NCBI RefSeq assembly: GCF_000698575.1
Contig: NZ_JFHD01000023.1
Span: 1-64,000, forward strand
Direction: 5' to 3'
Source of the DNA: Caballeronia zhejiangensis
Lineage (GTDB): Bacteria; Pseudomonadota; Gammaproteobacteria; Burkholderiales; Burkholderiaceae
DNA length: 64,000 nt
Below the pieces are notes generated by a model. That model searched no databases and had not been told where the DNA came from. It was given only the letters and a program-made list of their open reading frames with translations. A program made the translations under genes and the position numbers. Shown one piece after another: positions 34,382-43,601 of the stretch; positions within the stretch are counted from its first letter, which is position 1; the number at the start of each line of letters is the position of its first letter.

Positions 34382-34476
34382 TGTTTGACGCACGCTTTGG
34401 CGAACGTTTGCGGGTCGCATCGTCGTATACTCGAACATCATCTTTCCGGGGACGGCGGCTCGTCGTCGCGCATCGA

Positions 34477-37400
34477 ATGTCGAGCATCACGAAGTCTTCT
34501 CTCGCCTCCGCCGGGCAGACGCTGCGCGGCGTCGTTCACGCGCGGCGCACGCGGCGCTTTTTCATCGGCTTGCTGATCGCGATACTCGTTATCGGCGTGC
34601 TCGGGTTCTTCGTCGCGCCGCCGGTTATCCGACATATCGCCGAGCAACAGCTCGCAAAGCAGCTCGACCGGCCCGTCAGCATCAGGCGTATTTGGCTCAA
34701 TCCGTACACGCTCGATTTGGAAGCCGATGACGTCCATATCGGCGAATCGCCCGCGAATCTCGCGAAGGCGCCGGGCGCGGCGGCCGGTTTTGTCGATGTG
34801 TCGAGGCTCGTCGTGCGTACGTCGTGGGCGTCGGTGTTCAAACTCGCGCCGGTCGTCAACGAACTGAAGATCGATTCGCCGCGTATCAGCGTCGTGCGTT
34901 TCGACGGCGAGCATTTCAATTTCTCCGATCTGATCGCGAAGTTCGCGAAGCCATCGTCGCCGCCTTCGGACAAGCCTGCGCGCTTCTCGGTATCGAACAT
35001 TCAGCTCGAAAACGGCCAGATCACGTTCGATGACAGGCTTCTGAGAACGAAGCACGTCGTCGACCGTTTCGCGCTCGGCATTCCGTTCATCGCGACGCTG
35101 CCGTCCGCCACCGATATCTTCGTGACGCCGCTGTTGCAGGCCCGCATCGACGGCTCGCCGCTCGTCGTGAAGGGTCGCACGAAGCCGTTTGCGCAGTCGC
35201 GCGAATCGGAAATCGCGCTCAGGCTCGACGGCCTCGACGTGCCGCAGATGGCGTCTTACGCGCCGGCGTCGGTGCCGGTCGCGGTGAAGAGCGGCAAGCT
35301 CTCGACCGATCTCAACGTGCGCTTCGCGATCTCGGGCGATACCCCGACGATCCGCATCGACGGCACCGCCGATCTCGCCGATCTCGCGGTGACGGACAAG
35401 GCGAGCGCGCCGCTCATCGCGGCCCGCGCGCTGCACGTGAAGATCGCGAATGCCGAGCCGCTGCGCGATGTCTATCACCTCGACGAAGTGACGCTGTCGA
35501 ATCCGGATGTCCATCTCGCGCGCGATTCGACGGGTCAACTGAACGTGCAGAAGCTGGCCGGTCCCGCGCCGAAGCCTTTAGCGGAGGAAGTCAAGAAGGA
35601 AGCGCCGCCGCTCGATCTGGCGATTCGCCACCTCGCGATTCAAGACGGCCGGATCGCGCTCGACGACCAGTTGCTCAAACAGCGTGTTGAGGCCGCGTTG
35701 ACCGGCTTCGCCGTGACGCTCGACGATTTCTCGACGCTTGCCAAAACGCCCGCGAAATACACGCTCAAGACGGCATTCGACAAGGGCGGCGCGCTCGATG
35801 CATCGGGCAACGTGACGCTCGCCACGAAAACGGCGGACGCAAAGCTCGCGCTGAGCGCGTTGGCGCTGCCGCCGTTGCAGCCGTATCTCGCGAACATGGT
35901 GGCCGCGCGCGTGACGAGCGGCACGCTCGGCGCGAATCTGCCGGTGTCGGTCGACTGGAGCAAGGCGGATGGCGGCGTGCAAATCGGCGCGGGCGATGTG
36001 AAGCTCGATGCGCTCACGCTCGCGCCCAACGCGGGCGGCGGCGCGCCGATCAAGCTGGCGTCGGCGACGGCGAAGATCGCCAAGGTCGATGTGTCCGCGC
36101 GCAACGCGACGCTCGACAGCGTGCAATTGAACGGCCTCGCGCTCGATGCGACGCGCCGCAAGGACGGCAGCATCGATCTGGCCGCGCTCGCCGCGCCGCA
36201 CGAAGCCGCGCCCGAGCAGTCGGCGACGCGCAGGATCCAGAAGGCGCAGGCGGCGGGGCCGGCGTGGCGGTATCGGATCGGCGAGATCGCGCTCGCCGAT
36301 GCATCGGCGAATATCACCGATGAAACCACGACGAAGCCGGTCAAGCTGCGCGTCGCGCCGCTCGCGCTCAACGTCAGGCAGTTCGGCGACGATTTGACGA
36401 AACCGCTCGCCGTCGACGGCAAGCTGACGCTGAACGGCAAGGGGGCGCTCGCGATTGGCGGCAACGTCACGGTGTCGCCGCTCAAGCTCGCGTTGCACGT
36501 CAAGGGCGATCAGGTCGACGCCTCCGCGTTCGAGCCGTATTTCGGCGACATGCTCAACATCGACGTGACGAGCGCGTATCTGAACGCGAACGGCGACGTC
36601 GCGATGTCGGGCAGCGGCAAGACGCTCGCGGCGTCCTATAAGGGCGACGTGTCGCTGACGGACGTACGCATGCTCGACAAGGCGACCTCCGACCGCTTCG
36701 CCGGCTGGAAGCTGCTCTCGCTCTCGAACGTGAAGGCGGACTACAGCGAGCGCGGCACCGATGTCGAAGCGGCGCGCGTGACCTTCGCCAAGTTCTACGG
36801 TCGGGTGCTGCTCGACGCGCAGGGCAGGTTGAACCTCAAGAGCGTCGTGGCCGGCGACAACGGCCCGCAATCGGTGACGCGCGACCGTGCGAAGGAAGAG
36901 GGCGCGTCCGCGCCGGCCGCTGCGAGCGCGACGGTGCCGGTGAAGACGGCGGCGAAGCCGTCGGGGCCGCCGATCAACATGCGCTTCGGCCAGCTCGTGC
37001 TGCAGGACGGCCGCGTCACTTACACCGATAACTTCATCAAGCCGAACTACACCGCGAATCTCGTTGCGATCAACGGGACGATCGGCGCGTTCGGCACGCA
37101 TTCGACCACGTCCGCGCCCGTCGACGTGTCGGCGAAACTCGCGGCGAACGGGCCGGTGTCGATCAAGGGGCAGGTGAATCCGCTCATCGAGAAACCCGCG
37201 CTCGATCTGACCGCGAGCGCGCATGGCGTCGAGCTGACGAATCTCACGCCGTATTCGTCGAAGTACGCGGGTTATCCGATCACGAAGGGCAAGCTCAACG
37301 TCGATCTGCATTACATGCTCGCCGACAACAAGCTCACGGCGAACAATCACTTGTTCATCGATCAGTTGACGTTCGGCGATCACGTCGACAATCCGACGGC

Positions 37401-38163
37401 GACGAAGCTGCCGGTGCGGCTCGCGGTGTCGCTGCTGAAGAATTCGCGCGGCGAGATCGATGTCAATATTCCGATTTCCGGCTCGCTGGACAATCCCGAG
37501 TTTTCGATCGGTGGGCTCGTGTGGCAGGCTATCGTGAATCTGGTGCAGAAGGCGGTGACCGCGCCGTTCACGCTGCTCGCGCATGCGTTCGGCGGCGGCG
37601 GCGGCGAGGATCTCAACTACATCGAATTCGATGCGGGCTCGGCCACGCTGAACGATGCCGCGCAGAAGAAGCTCGATACGATCGCGAAGGCGCTGGCGGA
37701 CAAGCCGTCGGTGCGCTTGGACGTGACGGGCCGCGTCGATCCGAAGACGGACGAGCCGGCGTTGCGTTCCGCGTGGCTCGATCAACAGGTGAAGCGCGCG
37801 AAGGTGCGCGACATGTCGAGCAATGGCGAGAACGTCGACTGGAACGCGATCAAGGTGACGGACGCGGACTACGACAAGTATCTGACGAAGGCGTACAAGT
37901 CGGCCGATTTCAAGAAGCCGACGAACTTCATCGGCATGACGAAGTCGGTGCCCGATGAGGACATGAAAGCCGCGCTCACGAAGAACGCACCGGTCGACGA
38001 AGGATCGTTGCGCGATCTGGCGCAGCGTCGAGCGCAGGCGGTGCAGGAATATTTCGACGGGAAAATCGACAGCAAACGGATTTTCGTCGTCGCGCCGAAG
38101 ATGAACGCGGACGACATCAAGGACAAGGGCGCGGGTTCGCGCGTCGAACTGGGGCTGAAGTGA
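34477..38163 (+). CDS. Large DUF748/AsmA-like envelope protein
   Basis: A 1228-residue protein with one N-terminal membrane anchor (about residues 28-49, RFFIGLLIAILVIGVLGFF) and a very long periplasmic beta-rich part of the AsmA/DUF748 type (opening QLDRPVSIRRIWLNPYTLDL). Repeated blocks such as LKLALHVKGDQVDASAFEPY, MRFGQLVLQDGRVTYTDNFI and ISGSLDNPEFSIGG recur as in AsmA-like lipid-bridge proteins. The C-terminus (from about residue 1045, LNYIEFDAGSATLNDAAQKK) resembles an OmpA-like segment. By family analogy it may move phospholipids or influence outer-membrane assembly. The start at 34477 was preferred to 34381, which lies in the preceding hairpin. Confidence 0.85.
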   Translation: MSSITKSSLASAGQTLRGVVHARRTRRFFIGLLIAILVIGVLGFFVAPPVIRHIAEQQLAKQLDRPVSIRRIWLNPYTLDLEADDVHIGESPANLAKAPGAAAGFVDVSRLVVRTSWASVFKLAPVVNELKIDSPRISVVRFDGEHFNFSDLIAKFAKPSSPPSDKPARFSVSNIQLENGQITFDDRLLRTKHVVDRFALGIPFIATLPSATDIFVTPLLQARIDGSPLVVKGRTKPFAQSRESEIALRLDGLDVPQMASYAPASVPVAVKSGKLSTDLNVRFAISGDTPTIRIDGTADLADLAVTDKASAPLIAARALHVKIANAEPLRDVYHLDEVTLSNPDVHLARDSTGQLNVQKLAGPAPKPLAEEVKKEAPPLDLAIRHLAIQDGRIALDDQLLKQRVEAALTGFAVTLDDFSTLAKTPAKYTLKTAFDKGGALDASGNVTLATKTADAKLALSALALPPLQPYLANMVAARVTSGTLGANLPVSVDWSKADGGVQIGAGDVKLDALTLAPNAGGGAPIKLASATAKIAKVDVSARNATLDSVQLNGLALDATRRKDGSIDLAALAAPHEAAPEQSATRRIQKAQAAGPAWRYRIGEIALADASANITDETTTKPVKLRVAPLALNVRQFGDDLTKPLAVDGKLTLNGKGALAIGGNVTVSPLKLALHVKGDQVDASAFEPYFGDMLNIDVTSAYLNANGDVAMSGSGKTLAASYKGDVSLTDVRMLDKATSDRFAGWKLLSLSNVKADYSERGTDVEAARVTFAKFYGRVLLDAQGRLNLKSVVAGDNGPQSVTRDRAKEEGASAPAAASATVPVKTAAKPSGPPINMRFGQLVLQDGRVTYTDNFIKPNYTANLVAINGTIGAFGTHSTTSAPVDVSAKLAANGPVSIKGQVNPLIEKPALDLTASAHGVELTNLTPYSSKYAGYPITKGKLNVDLHYMLADNKLTANNHLFIDQLTFGDHVDNPTATKLPVRLAVSLLKNSRGEIDVNIPISGSLDNPEFSIGGLVWQAIVNLVQKAVTAPFTLLAHAFGGGGGEDLNYIEFDAGSATLNDAAQKKLDTIAKALADKPSVRLDVTGRVDPKTDEPALRSAWLDQQVKRAKVRDMSSNGENVDWNAIKVTDADYDKYLTKAYKSADFKKPTNFIGMTKSVPDEDMKAALTKNAPVDEGSLRDLAQRRAQAVQEYFDGKIDSKRIFVVAPKMNADDIKDKGAGSRVELGLK

Positions 38164-38256
38164 CGAGCGTTGGCCAAACGGACGATCTGGATGAACAAAG
38201 GAATGCAAACTAATATCGGCGACACCGGGAACGATGAAGAGAACGGGAGTCAGCCG

Positions 38257-38694
38257 ATGGGAACGCCTTATGAGAAGGACGTGGTGGCGTGGGCCTGGGA
38301 ACAGGCGGCGCTGCTGCGTGCGGGGAAATTTGCGTCCATCGATATCGAGCATATCGCTGAGGAAATCGAGGACGTGGCAAAAACTGAATCACGCGAGCTG
38401 CGAAGCAGATTGGCGGTACTGCTCGCGCATTTGCTCAAATGGCAATTTCAGCCGGAGTGCCGAAGCCGGAGTTGGACGAGTACCATTCGCACGCAGCGAA
38501 GGGAGGCGTTGTTCGTGTTGAATGAAGCACCGAGCTTGCGGCGACGCTTCGATGATGTTCAGTGGCTCGACTTGGTCTGGTCGAAAGCGCGGACTCAGGC
38601 CGAAGCGGAGACAGGTATCGACTTCGATACGTTTCCCGCAAGCTGTCCATGGCCGATGTCGTCAGTGCTGGAGGAGGGCTTTCTGCCCGAATAG
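38257..38694 (+). CDS. DUF29 family protein
   Basis: A 145-residue protein with the standard DUF29 pattern: opening MGTPYEKDVVAWAWEQAALL, then the central IDIEHIAEEIEDVAK and LAVLLAHLLKWQFQP. DUF29 proteins are common in cyanobacteria and proteobacteria and have no established role; some resemble toxin-antitoxin components, which cannot be judged here. The ATG at 38257 follows a GGGAG ribosome-binding site and gives the typical N-terminus; upstream in-frame starts at 38170-38203 would add an atypical extension. It lies just downstream of the DUF748 gene. Confidence 0.8.
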   Translation: MGTPYEKDVVAWAWEQAALLRAGKFASIDIEHIAEEIEDVAKTESRELRSRLAVLLAHLLKWQFQPECRSRSWTSTIRTQRREALFVLNEAPSLRRRFDDVQWLDLVWSKARTQAEAETGIDFDTFPASCPWPMSSVLEEGFLPE

Positions 38695-38715
38695 CACCCG
38701 GGGCGCGAGCATCAT

Positions 38716-40305
38716 TCAATGCGCCCCCGACGCCGCCCCGCCACCCCCGCCCTTCGCCACCTTCGTAATCCAGATCAGCGGAATGATCAGAATGAAGATC
38801 ACCGCCGAGATCAGAAAGATATCGTTGAGTCCCATCATCGCGGCTTGCGAGTTGACGGTGAAATTGAACATGCCGCGCGCCTGCGCTTCACTCACGTCGA
38901 GCGTCGATTGCGATAGCCCGAGCGACTGCAAAAACGCCGGATTGTAGACATTCGCCTGCTCGGTGAGCCGCTCGTGATGCAGCGCGATGCGGTTGTCCCA
39001 CGCATTGCCCGCGAGCGACGTTCCTACCGCGCCGCAAAACACCCGCGCGAAATTCGACAGCCCCGCCGCCGCGGGAATCTTCGACGGCGGCAAGCCCGAT
39101 AGCACGATCGCCGTGAGCGGCACGAAGAACATCGCCATCGGAATGCCTTGCAGCAGCGTCGGCAAGACCAGATGCCACGTATCGATCTCGATCACGTACT
39201 TCGAGCGCAGCCAGAACACGAACGCGAAGCCGACGAACGCCGCCGTCGCGATGATGCGCGCGTCGCTGCGCGGCAGCACCTTGCCCATGATCGGCGCGAG
39301 GATCACGGCGAAAATGCCGAGCGGCGCGGTGACGAGCCCGGCGTCGATCGACCGGTAATTCAGATACTGCTGCATCCATTGCGGCAGCAACACGAGATTG
39401 CCGAAGAACACGCCGTACGCGACCGAAATCGCCACCGTGCCGCCGAAGAAATTGCGCCCGGCAAAAAGCCGCAAATCGACGACGGGATTCTTGTCCGTCA
39501 GCTCCCACACGACGAAGAACGCGAACGCGATCACCGCGACGATCGCCAGCACGACGATCAGCGGCGACGAGAACCAGTCGAGATCGCGGCCCTTGTCGAG
39601 CATGATCTGCAGCGAAGCGACCCACGAGACGAGCAGCAGAAGACCGATCACGTCGATCGGCGCCTTGCGCGTCGGCGATTCGCGGTCGCGGTAGATGATC
39701 CACGTCACGCCCGCCGCGAAGATGCCCACCGGAATGTTGATATAGAAGATCCACGACCACGAATAGCTGTCCGTGATCCAGCCGCCGAGCGCGGGACCGG
39801 CGATCGGGCCGACGGTCGCGGTCATCGCCCACAGCGAGAGCGCCATCGACGCCTTCTCTTTCGGATACGAGCCGAGCAGGATCGCCTGCGACAGCGGAAT
39901 CAGCGGCCCGGCGACCGCGCCCTGCAACACGCGCGCGAAGAGCAGCACCGGCAGATTCGGCGCGAGCCCGCACAGCCACGACGACAGCACGAACATCAGG
40001 ATCGCGCCGACGAAAAGACGCACCTGCCCGAGCCGCTGCGTGAGCCAGCCGGTCAGCGGAATGGAGACGGCGTTCGACGCCGCGAACACGGTGATGACCC
40101 ACGTGCCCTCGTTGACGGACACGCCGAGATTGCCGGAGATCGTCGGGATCGCGACATTGGCGATCGACGAATCCAGCACGTTCATGAACGTCGCGAGCGC
40201 CACCGCGAAGGTGGCGAGAACGAGCTTGCCGCCTTCGAGCGGCGGTGGCGCGGACGGTGAGGGTGACGGTGCGGCGGCGGGTTTGGGCGTCGTCGGCGTG
40301 CTCAT
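38716..40305 (-). CDS. DHA2-family MFS drug efflux pump (EmrB-like)
   Basis: A 529-residue multidrug transporter with about 14 hydrophobic segments after a Pro/Ser/Ala-rich N-terminus of about 25 residues. Motif D1 appears as LDSSIANVAIPTI, motif A as GWLTQRLGQVRLFV, and a motif C-like segment as VGPIAGPALGGWITD. This subfamily usually works with an EmrA-type membrane-fusion protein, which is not encoded next to it. It lies 94 bases downstream of the binding-protein gene on the same strand and may be co-transcribed with it. Substrate unknown. Confidence 0.88.
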   Translation of the reverse strand: MSTPTTPKPAAAPSPSPSAPPPLEGGKLVLATFAVALATFMNVLDSSIANVAIPTISGNLGVSVNEGTWVITVFAASNAVSIPLTGWLTQRLGQVRLFVGAILMFVLSSWLCGLAPNLPVLLFARVLQGAVAGPLIPLSQAILLGSYPKEKASMALSLWAMTATVGPIAGPALGGWITDSYSWSWIFYINIPVGIFAAGVTWIIYRDRESPTRKAPIDVIGLLLLVSWVASLQIMLDKGRDLDWFSSPLIVVLAIVAVIAFAFFVVWELTDKNPVVDLRLFAGRNFFGGTVAISVAYGVFFGNLVLLPQWMQQYLNYRSIDAGLVTAPLGIFAVILAPIMGKVLPRSDARIIATAAFVGFAFVFWLRSKYVIEIDTWHLVLPTLLQGIPMAMFFVPLTAIVLSGLPPSKIPAAAGLSNFARVFCGAVGTSLAGNAWDNRIALHHERLTEQANVYNPAFLQSLGLSQSTLDVSEAQARGMFNFTVNSQAAMMGLNDIFLISAVIFILIIPLIWITKVAKGGGGGAASGAH

Positions 40306-40399
40306 GCGGCTTCCATGCTTGAGGCCGCCAGCTTGCAAGACGCGGCTGGCGGCCGGAAAAGATCAAGCCGCCAGTGTGCCTGCGCTCAAAAAAAGCTGC

Positions 40400-41182
40400 T
40401 TACTTCGCCGAAATATCGATATCGCCCAGATACTTCTTTGCGTACTTGTCGATGGTGCCGTCCGCCTTGACCTTCTCGATCGCCGCGTTGAGCTTGGTCT
40501 TGAGCGCATCGTCGCCCTTGCGGATGCCATAGGCGATGCCGCTGCCGAGAATTTTGTCGTCGCGCACGGGCGCACCGGCGAACGCGAAGCCTTCGCCGTC
40601 CGGCTTCGACAGGAAGCCGCTCTGTCCCGCGGGCGCGAGCACGAGCGTCGCGTCGAGACGGCCGGACTTCAGATCGGCGTAGACCTGGTTCTGATCCTGA
40701 TACGGCACGACCTTCACGCCGTCGTTTTCCCAGTGCGCCTTCGCGAACGTCTCCTGAATCGAGCCTTGCAGCACGCCGACGCTCTTGCCCTTCAGCGATG
40801 CCGACGTCGGCTCGATGCCGCTGCCCTTCTTCGCGATGAGCTGCGTCGGCACGCGATACACGACCGTCGTGAAATCGATCGCCTGGCGGCGCTGCTCGGT
40901 CGCGTTCATCGCCGAGTTGATCGCGTCGAACTTGCGGCCCTGCAGCGCGGGGATCAGGCCGTCGAACGAGGTCTCGACCCATTTGCACTGCATTTTCGCG
41001 GCGGCGCACACGGCATTGCCGACGTCGATGTCGAGCCCTTGCAACTCGCCCGTCGACGATTTCGATTCGAACGGCGGATATTGCGCTTCGAGGCCGAAGC
41101 GCAGCGTATCGGCGGCAAGCGCGGCGCCGCTTGTGAACGTGCATGCGAGGAACAGCGCGCTGGCGATGTGGTTCAGTTTCAT
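40400..41182 (-). CDS. Polar amino-acid ABC substrate-binding protein (HisJ/ArgT type), orphan
   Basis: A 260-residue periplasmic SBP family 3 protein with a signal peptide ending at ALA (about residues 1-23). Landmarks are LRFGLEAQYPPFESKSSTGE, LQGLDIDVGNAVC, and DATLVLAPAGQSGF. It resembles lysine/arginine/ornithine- or histidine-binding proteins. The aminotransferase gene lies only 22 bases upstream, so the two probably share an mRNA. No permease or ATPase gene is present. The ligand cannot be fixed from sequence alone. Confidence 0.85.
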   Translation of the reverse strand: MKLNHIASALFLACTFTSGAALAADTLRFGLEAQYPPFESKSSTGELQGLDIDVGNAVCAAAKMQCKWVETSFDGLIPALQGRKFDAINSAMNATEQRRQAIDFTTVVYRVPTQLIAKKGSGIEPTSASLKGKSVGVLQGSIQETFAKAHWENDGVKVVPYQDQNQVYADLKSGRLDATLVLAPAGQSGFLSKPDGEGFAFAGAPVRDDKILGSGIAYGIRKGDDALKTKLNAAIEKVKADGTIDKYAKKYLGDIDISAK

Positions 41183-41204
41183 CGTGTTGGTCTCCAGGAA
41201 ATCG

Positions 41205-42359
41205 TCAGATCGAGCAAAGGCGGCGCGCGCCTTCGATGAGCGTGTCGTCGTCCTTCGCGAACGAAAGACGGATCACGCGGTTGTCGGTGCCGTCGGTATA
41301 GAACGCCGACAGCGGAATCGTCGCGACGCGCGCCTCGCGAATCAGGCGCAGCACGAAATCGCTGTCGCCTTGATCGGAAATCGCGTCGTAACGCGCCAGC
41401 ATGAAGAAACTGCCCGCACTCGGCAACAACTCGAAGCGCGATGCTTTCAGCGATTCTGCGAGCAGATCGCGCTTGTGCTGATAGAACGGCCCGAGATTCA
41501 GATAGCTCGATTCATCCGCGAGCGCTTCGGCGAAGGCCATTTGCATCGGCGTATCGGCGGAGAAGGTCATGAACTGGTGAATCTTGCGGATTTCCGCCGT
41601 CAGCGCGGCGGGCGCGAGACAGTAGCCGACGCGCCAGCCCGTTACGTGATACGACTTGCCGAACGACGACACGATGACGCTGCGCTCGGCCAGCGCCGGA
41701 TAACGCGCCATGCCGTGATGCAGCGCGCCGTCGAATACGACGTGCTCGTAGACTTCGTCCGACAGCACGATGATCTTCGTGTCGCGCGTGAGCGCCGCGA
41801 GCCGCTCGACGTCGGCGGATGTGAACGCGCTGCCCGTCGGGTTGTGCGGCGTGTTGACGAGGATCATGCGCGTCTTCGGCGTGATCGCGGCGGCGACCTC
41901 GTCCCAGTCGATGCGGAAATCCTGCGGCGAGAGCTTGATCGCGACGGGCTTCGCGCCCTGCAACTGCACGATCGGCGCGTAACTGTCGAACGATGGTTCG
42001 AAGTAAATCACTTCGTCGCCGGGATGCACGAGCGCGCTGATCGTCGCGTACAGGCCTTCGCTCGCGCTCGCGACGACGGTGACTTCCGTGCCCGGATCGT
42101 AGGTTGCGCCGTAGAGCTTCTGCGTTTTCACGGCGATGGCTTCGCGAAGCGCGAGCACGCCGGACATCGGCGAGTACTGGTTATGTCCTGCCCGCATGGC
42201 TCGCTCGACGCCTTCGATGAGCTTCGAATCGCACGCGAAGTTCGGCGCGCCTTGCGACAGGTTGAGCGCGTGATGCTCGTCAGCCAACTGGCCGATGACG
42301 GTAAAAATGGTCGTGCCGACGTTCGGCAGCTTCGACTCGGGAATGCAGGCGCTTTGCAC
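41205..42359 (-). CDS. PLP-dependent aminotransferase, methionine aminotransferase (YbdL) type
   Basis: A 384-residue fold-type I aminotransferase similar along its whole length to E. coli YbdL: IPESKLPNVGTTIF opening, NLSQGAPNF, NQYSPMSGVLALREAIA, the NTPHNPTG loop, SDEVYEH, and the PLP lysine in SSFGKSYHVTGWRVGY. YbdL transaminates methionine, phenylalanine and histidine preferentially. The start is GTG at 42359; no ATG lies at a suitable place, and an upstream GGAGA supports it. A LysR gene is divergent from it. Confidence 0.87.
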   Translation of the reverse strand: MQSACIPESKLPNVGTTIFTVIGQLADEHHALNLSQGAPNFACDSKLIEGVERAMRAGHNQYSPMSGVLALREAIAVKTQKLYGATYDPGTEVTVVASASEGLYATISALVHPGDEVIYFEPSFDSYAPIVQLQGAKPVAIKLSPQDFRIDWDEVAAAITPKTRMILVNTPHNPTGSAFTSADVERLAALTRDTKIIVLSDEVYEHVVFDGALHHGMARYPALAERSVIVSSFGKSYHVTGWRVGYCLAPAALTAEIRKIHQFMTFSADTPMQMAFAEALADESSYLNLGPFYQHKRDLLAESLKASRFELLPSAGSFFMLARYDAISDQGDSDFVLRLIREARVATIPLSAFYTDGTDNRVIRLSFAKDDDTLIEGARRLCSI

Positions 42360-42489
42360 GGCGGATGTCTCCGGAATTGCGGTTCGACGAAAATCTGCCG
42401 TCGATTCAACCGCAGCAATAAAGCGCGGACAATCGAAACTTTGTCATACTAGCCATGCTTGCAGATCATGGCTATATGTCAAAAACCCG

Positions 42490-43401
42490 ATGAAACCCCT
42501 GCCTTCCCTCGACGTGCTCAAAACCTTTCTGGTGGTAGCGCAGAAACTGAATTTCACGCGCGCGGCCGAGGTGCTGAACGTGACGCAGGGCGCGGTCAGC
42601 CGTCAGATCGCCGGGCTGGAGGCGCATCTCGGTTATGCGCTTTTCACGCGGCAGGCGCGCGGGCTCGCGCTCACGCATCATGGCGCGTTGCTGGTCGCGC
42701 CGTTGCAGCAGGCGTTCGGACAGATCGACGATGCCCTCGCGAAAGGCGGCGCGCAATCCGGCATTCTGCGCGTGAAGTGCCCGACCTGCGCGATGCGCTG
42801 GGTGCTGCCGCGCGTGATCCGCCTGCAGAACGAGCGGCCCGAACTGGTCGTGGAAGTGACGGCGTCGGTGGCGCATGGCGTCGAATTCAGCGCGGAGCAG
42901 TTCGACGCAGCGATCGTCTTCGGCGCGGCGCCGTCGGGGAAGGGCGCGAGCGTGCATCATCTTTTCGATGAAGTGCTGACGCCGGTTTGCGCGCCTGAAT
43001 TGTGGAAGCCTAAGAAGAACGCCTCGCCAACACCCGACGATCTCGCCGGGAAAACGCTGCTGCATCCAACGCGCGACCGCCGCGACTGGCTACTGTGGCT
43101 CGGCGCTTACGGTTACGCCGGCCTGCCGTCGACGAAAGCGCAGCATTTCGACACGCTCGATCTGGCGATTTCGTCGGCGATGCAGGGTTTGGGCGTGACG
43201 ATCGGCGACCTCTCGCTGATCGAAGAAGACCTGCGCGCCAGGCGCGTCATCGCGCCGTTTTCGCTGTGCGTGCCGAGCGGCGCGGCGTACTACCTCGTGT
43301 ATCCGGAGCGGCCCGCGCCGTCGCCCGCGTTGCAGCAGTTCGCGCAATGGCTTGCCGATGAGGCGGCGCACACGCGTGAAAATCTTCGTCGCAATCTTTG
43401 A
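42490..43401 (+). CDS. LysR-family regulator (GcvA-like)
   Basis: A 303-residue LysR-type regulator with an N-terminal winged helix (FTRAAEVLNVTQGAVSRQIA, about residues 20-40) and a GcvA/AmpR-like effector domain. It is read divergently from the ybdL-like aminotransferase gene across about 130 bases, so it probably controls that gene and the binding protein behind it. The start at 42490 was chosen because MKPLPSLDVLKTFLVVAQ is the usual beginning; a longer in-frame version would cross the intergenic region and is unlikely. Confidence 0.86.
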   Translation: MKPLPSLDVLKTFLVVAQKLNFTRAAEVLNVTQGAVSRQIAGLEAHLGYALFTRQARGLALTHHGALLVAPLQQAFGQIDDALAKGGAQSGILRVKCPTCAMRWVLPRVIRLQNERPELVVEVTASVAHGVEFSAEQFDAAIVFGAAPSGKGASVHHLFDEVLTPVCAPELWKPKKNASPTPDDLAGKTLLHPTRDRRDWLLWLGAYGYAGLPSTKAQHFDTLDLAISSAMQGLGVTIGDLSLIEEDLRARRVIAPFSLCVPSGAAYYLVYPERPAPSPALQQFAQWLADEAAHTRENLRRNL

Positions 43402-43601
43402 TCCGCTGCGGGTTATGGGTTAAGCACATCCTGCAGAACGTAGAACTATTCCTAAACGGCCGATGTTTGAGTTTCTTCGACTCATGGAAACTCCGTATTA
43501 AGAATAGGAATCTGCGAAAGAACTGCGAAGGATTCGGCCCACTACAATCCGCACACAAAAGATGACAGGCTGCGACAGCCGCCGCCTGCGAACAGACGGA
43601 G

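Noticed and set aside
35578..38352. A 924-codon minus-strand frame opposite the DUF748 gene
   Set aside because: Composition is Arg-rich and domain-free; the plus-strand frame contains a membrane anchor and recognisable DUF748 blocks.
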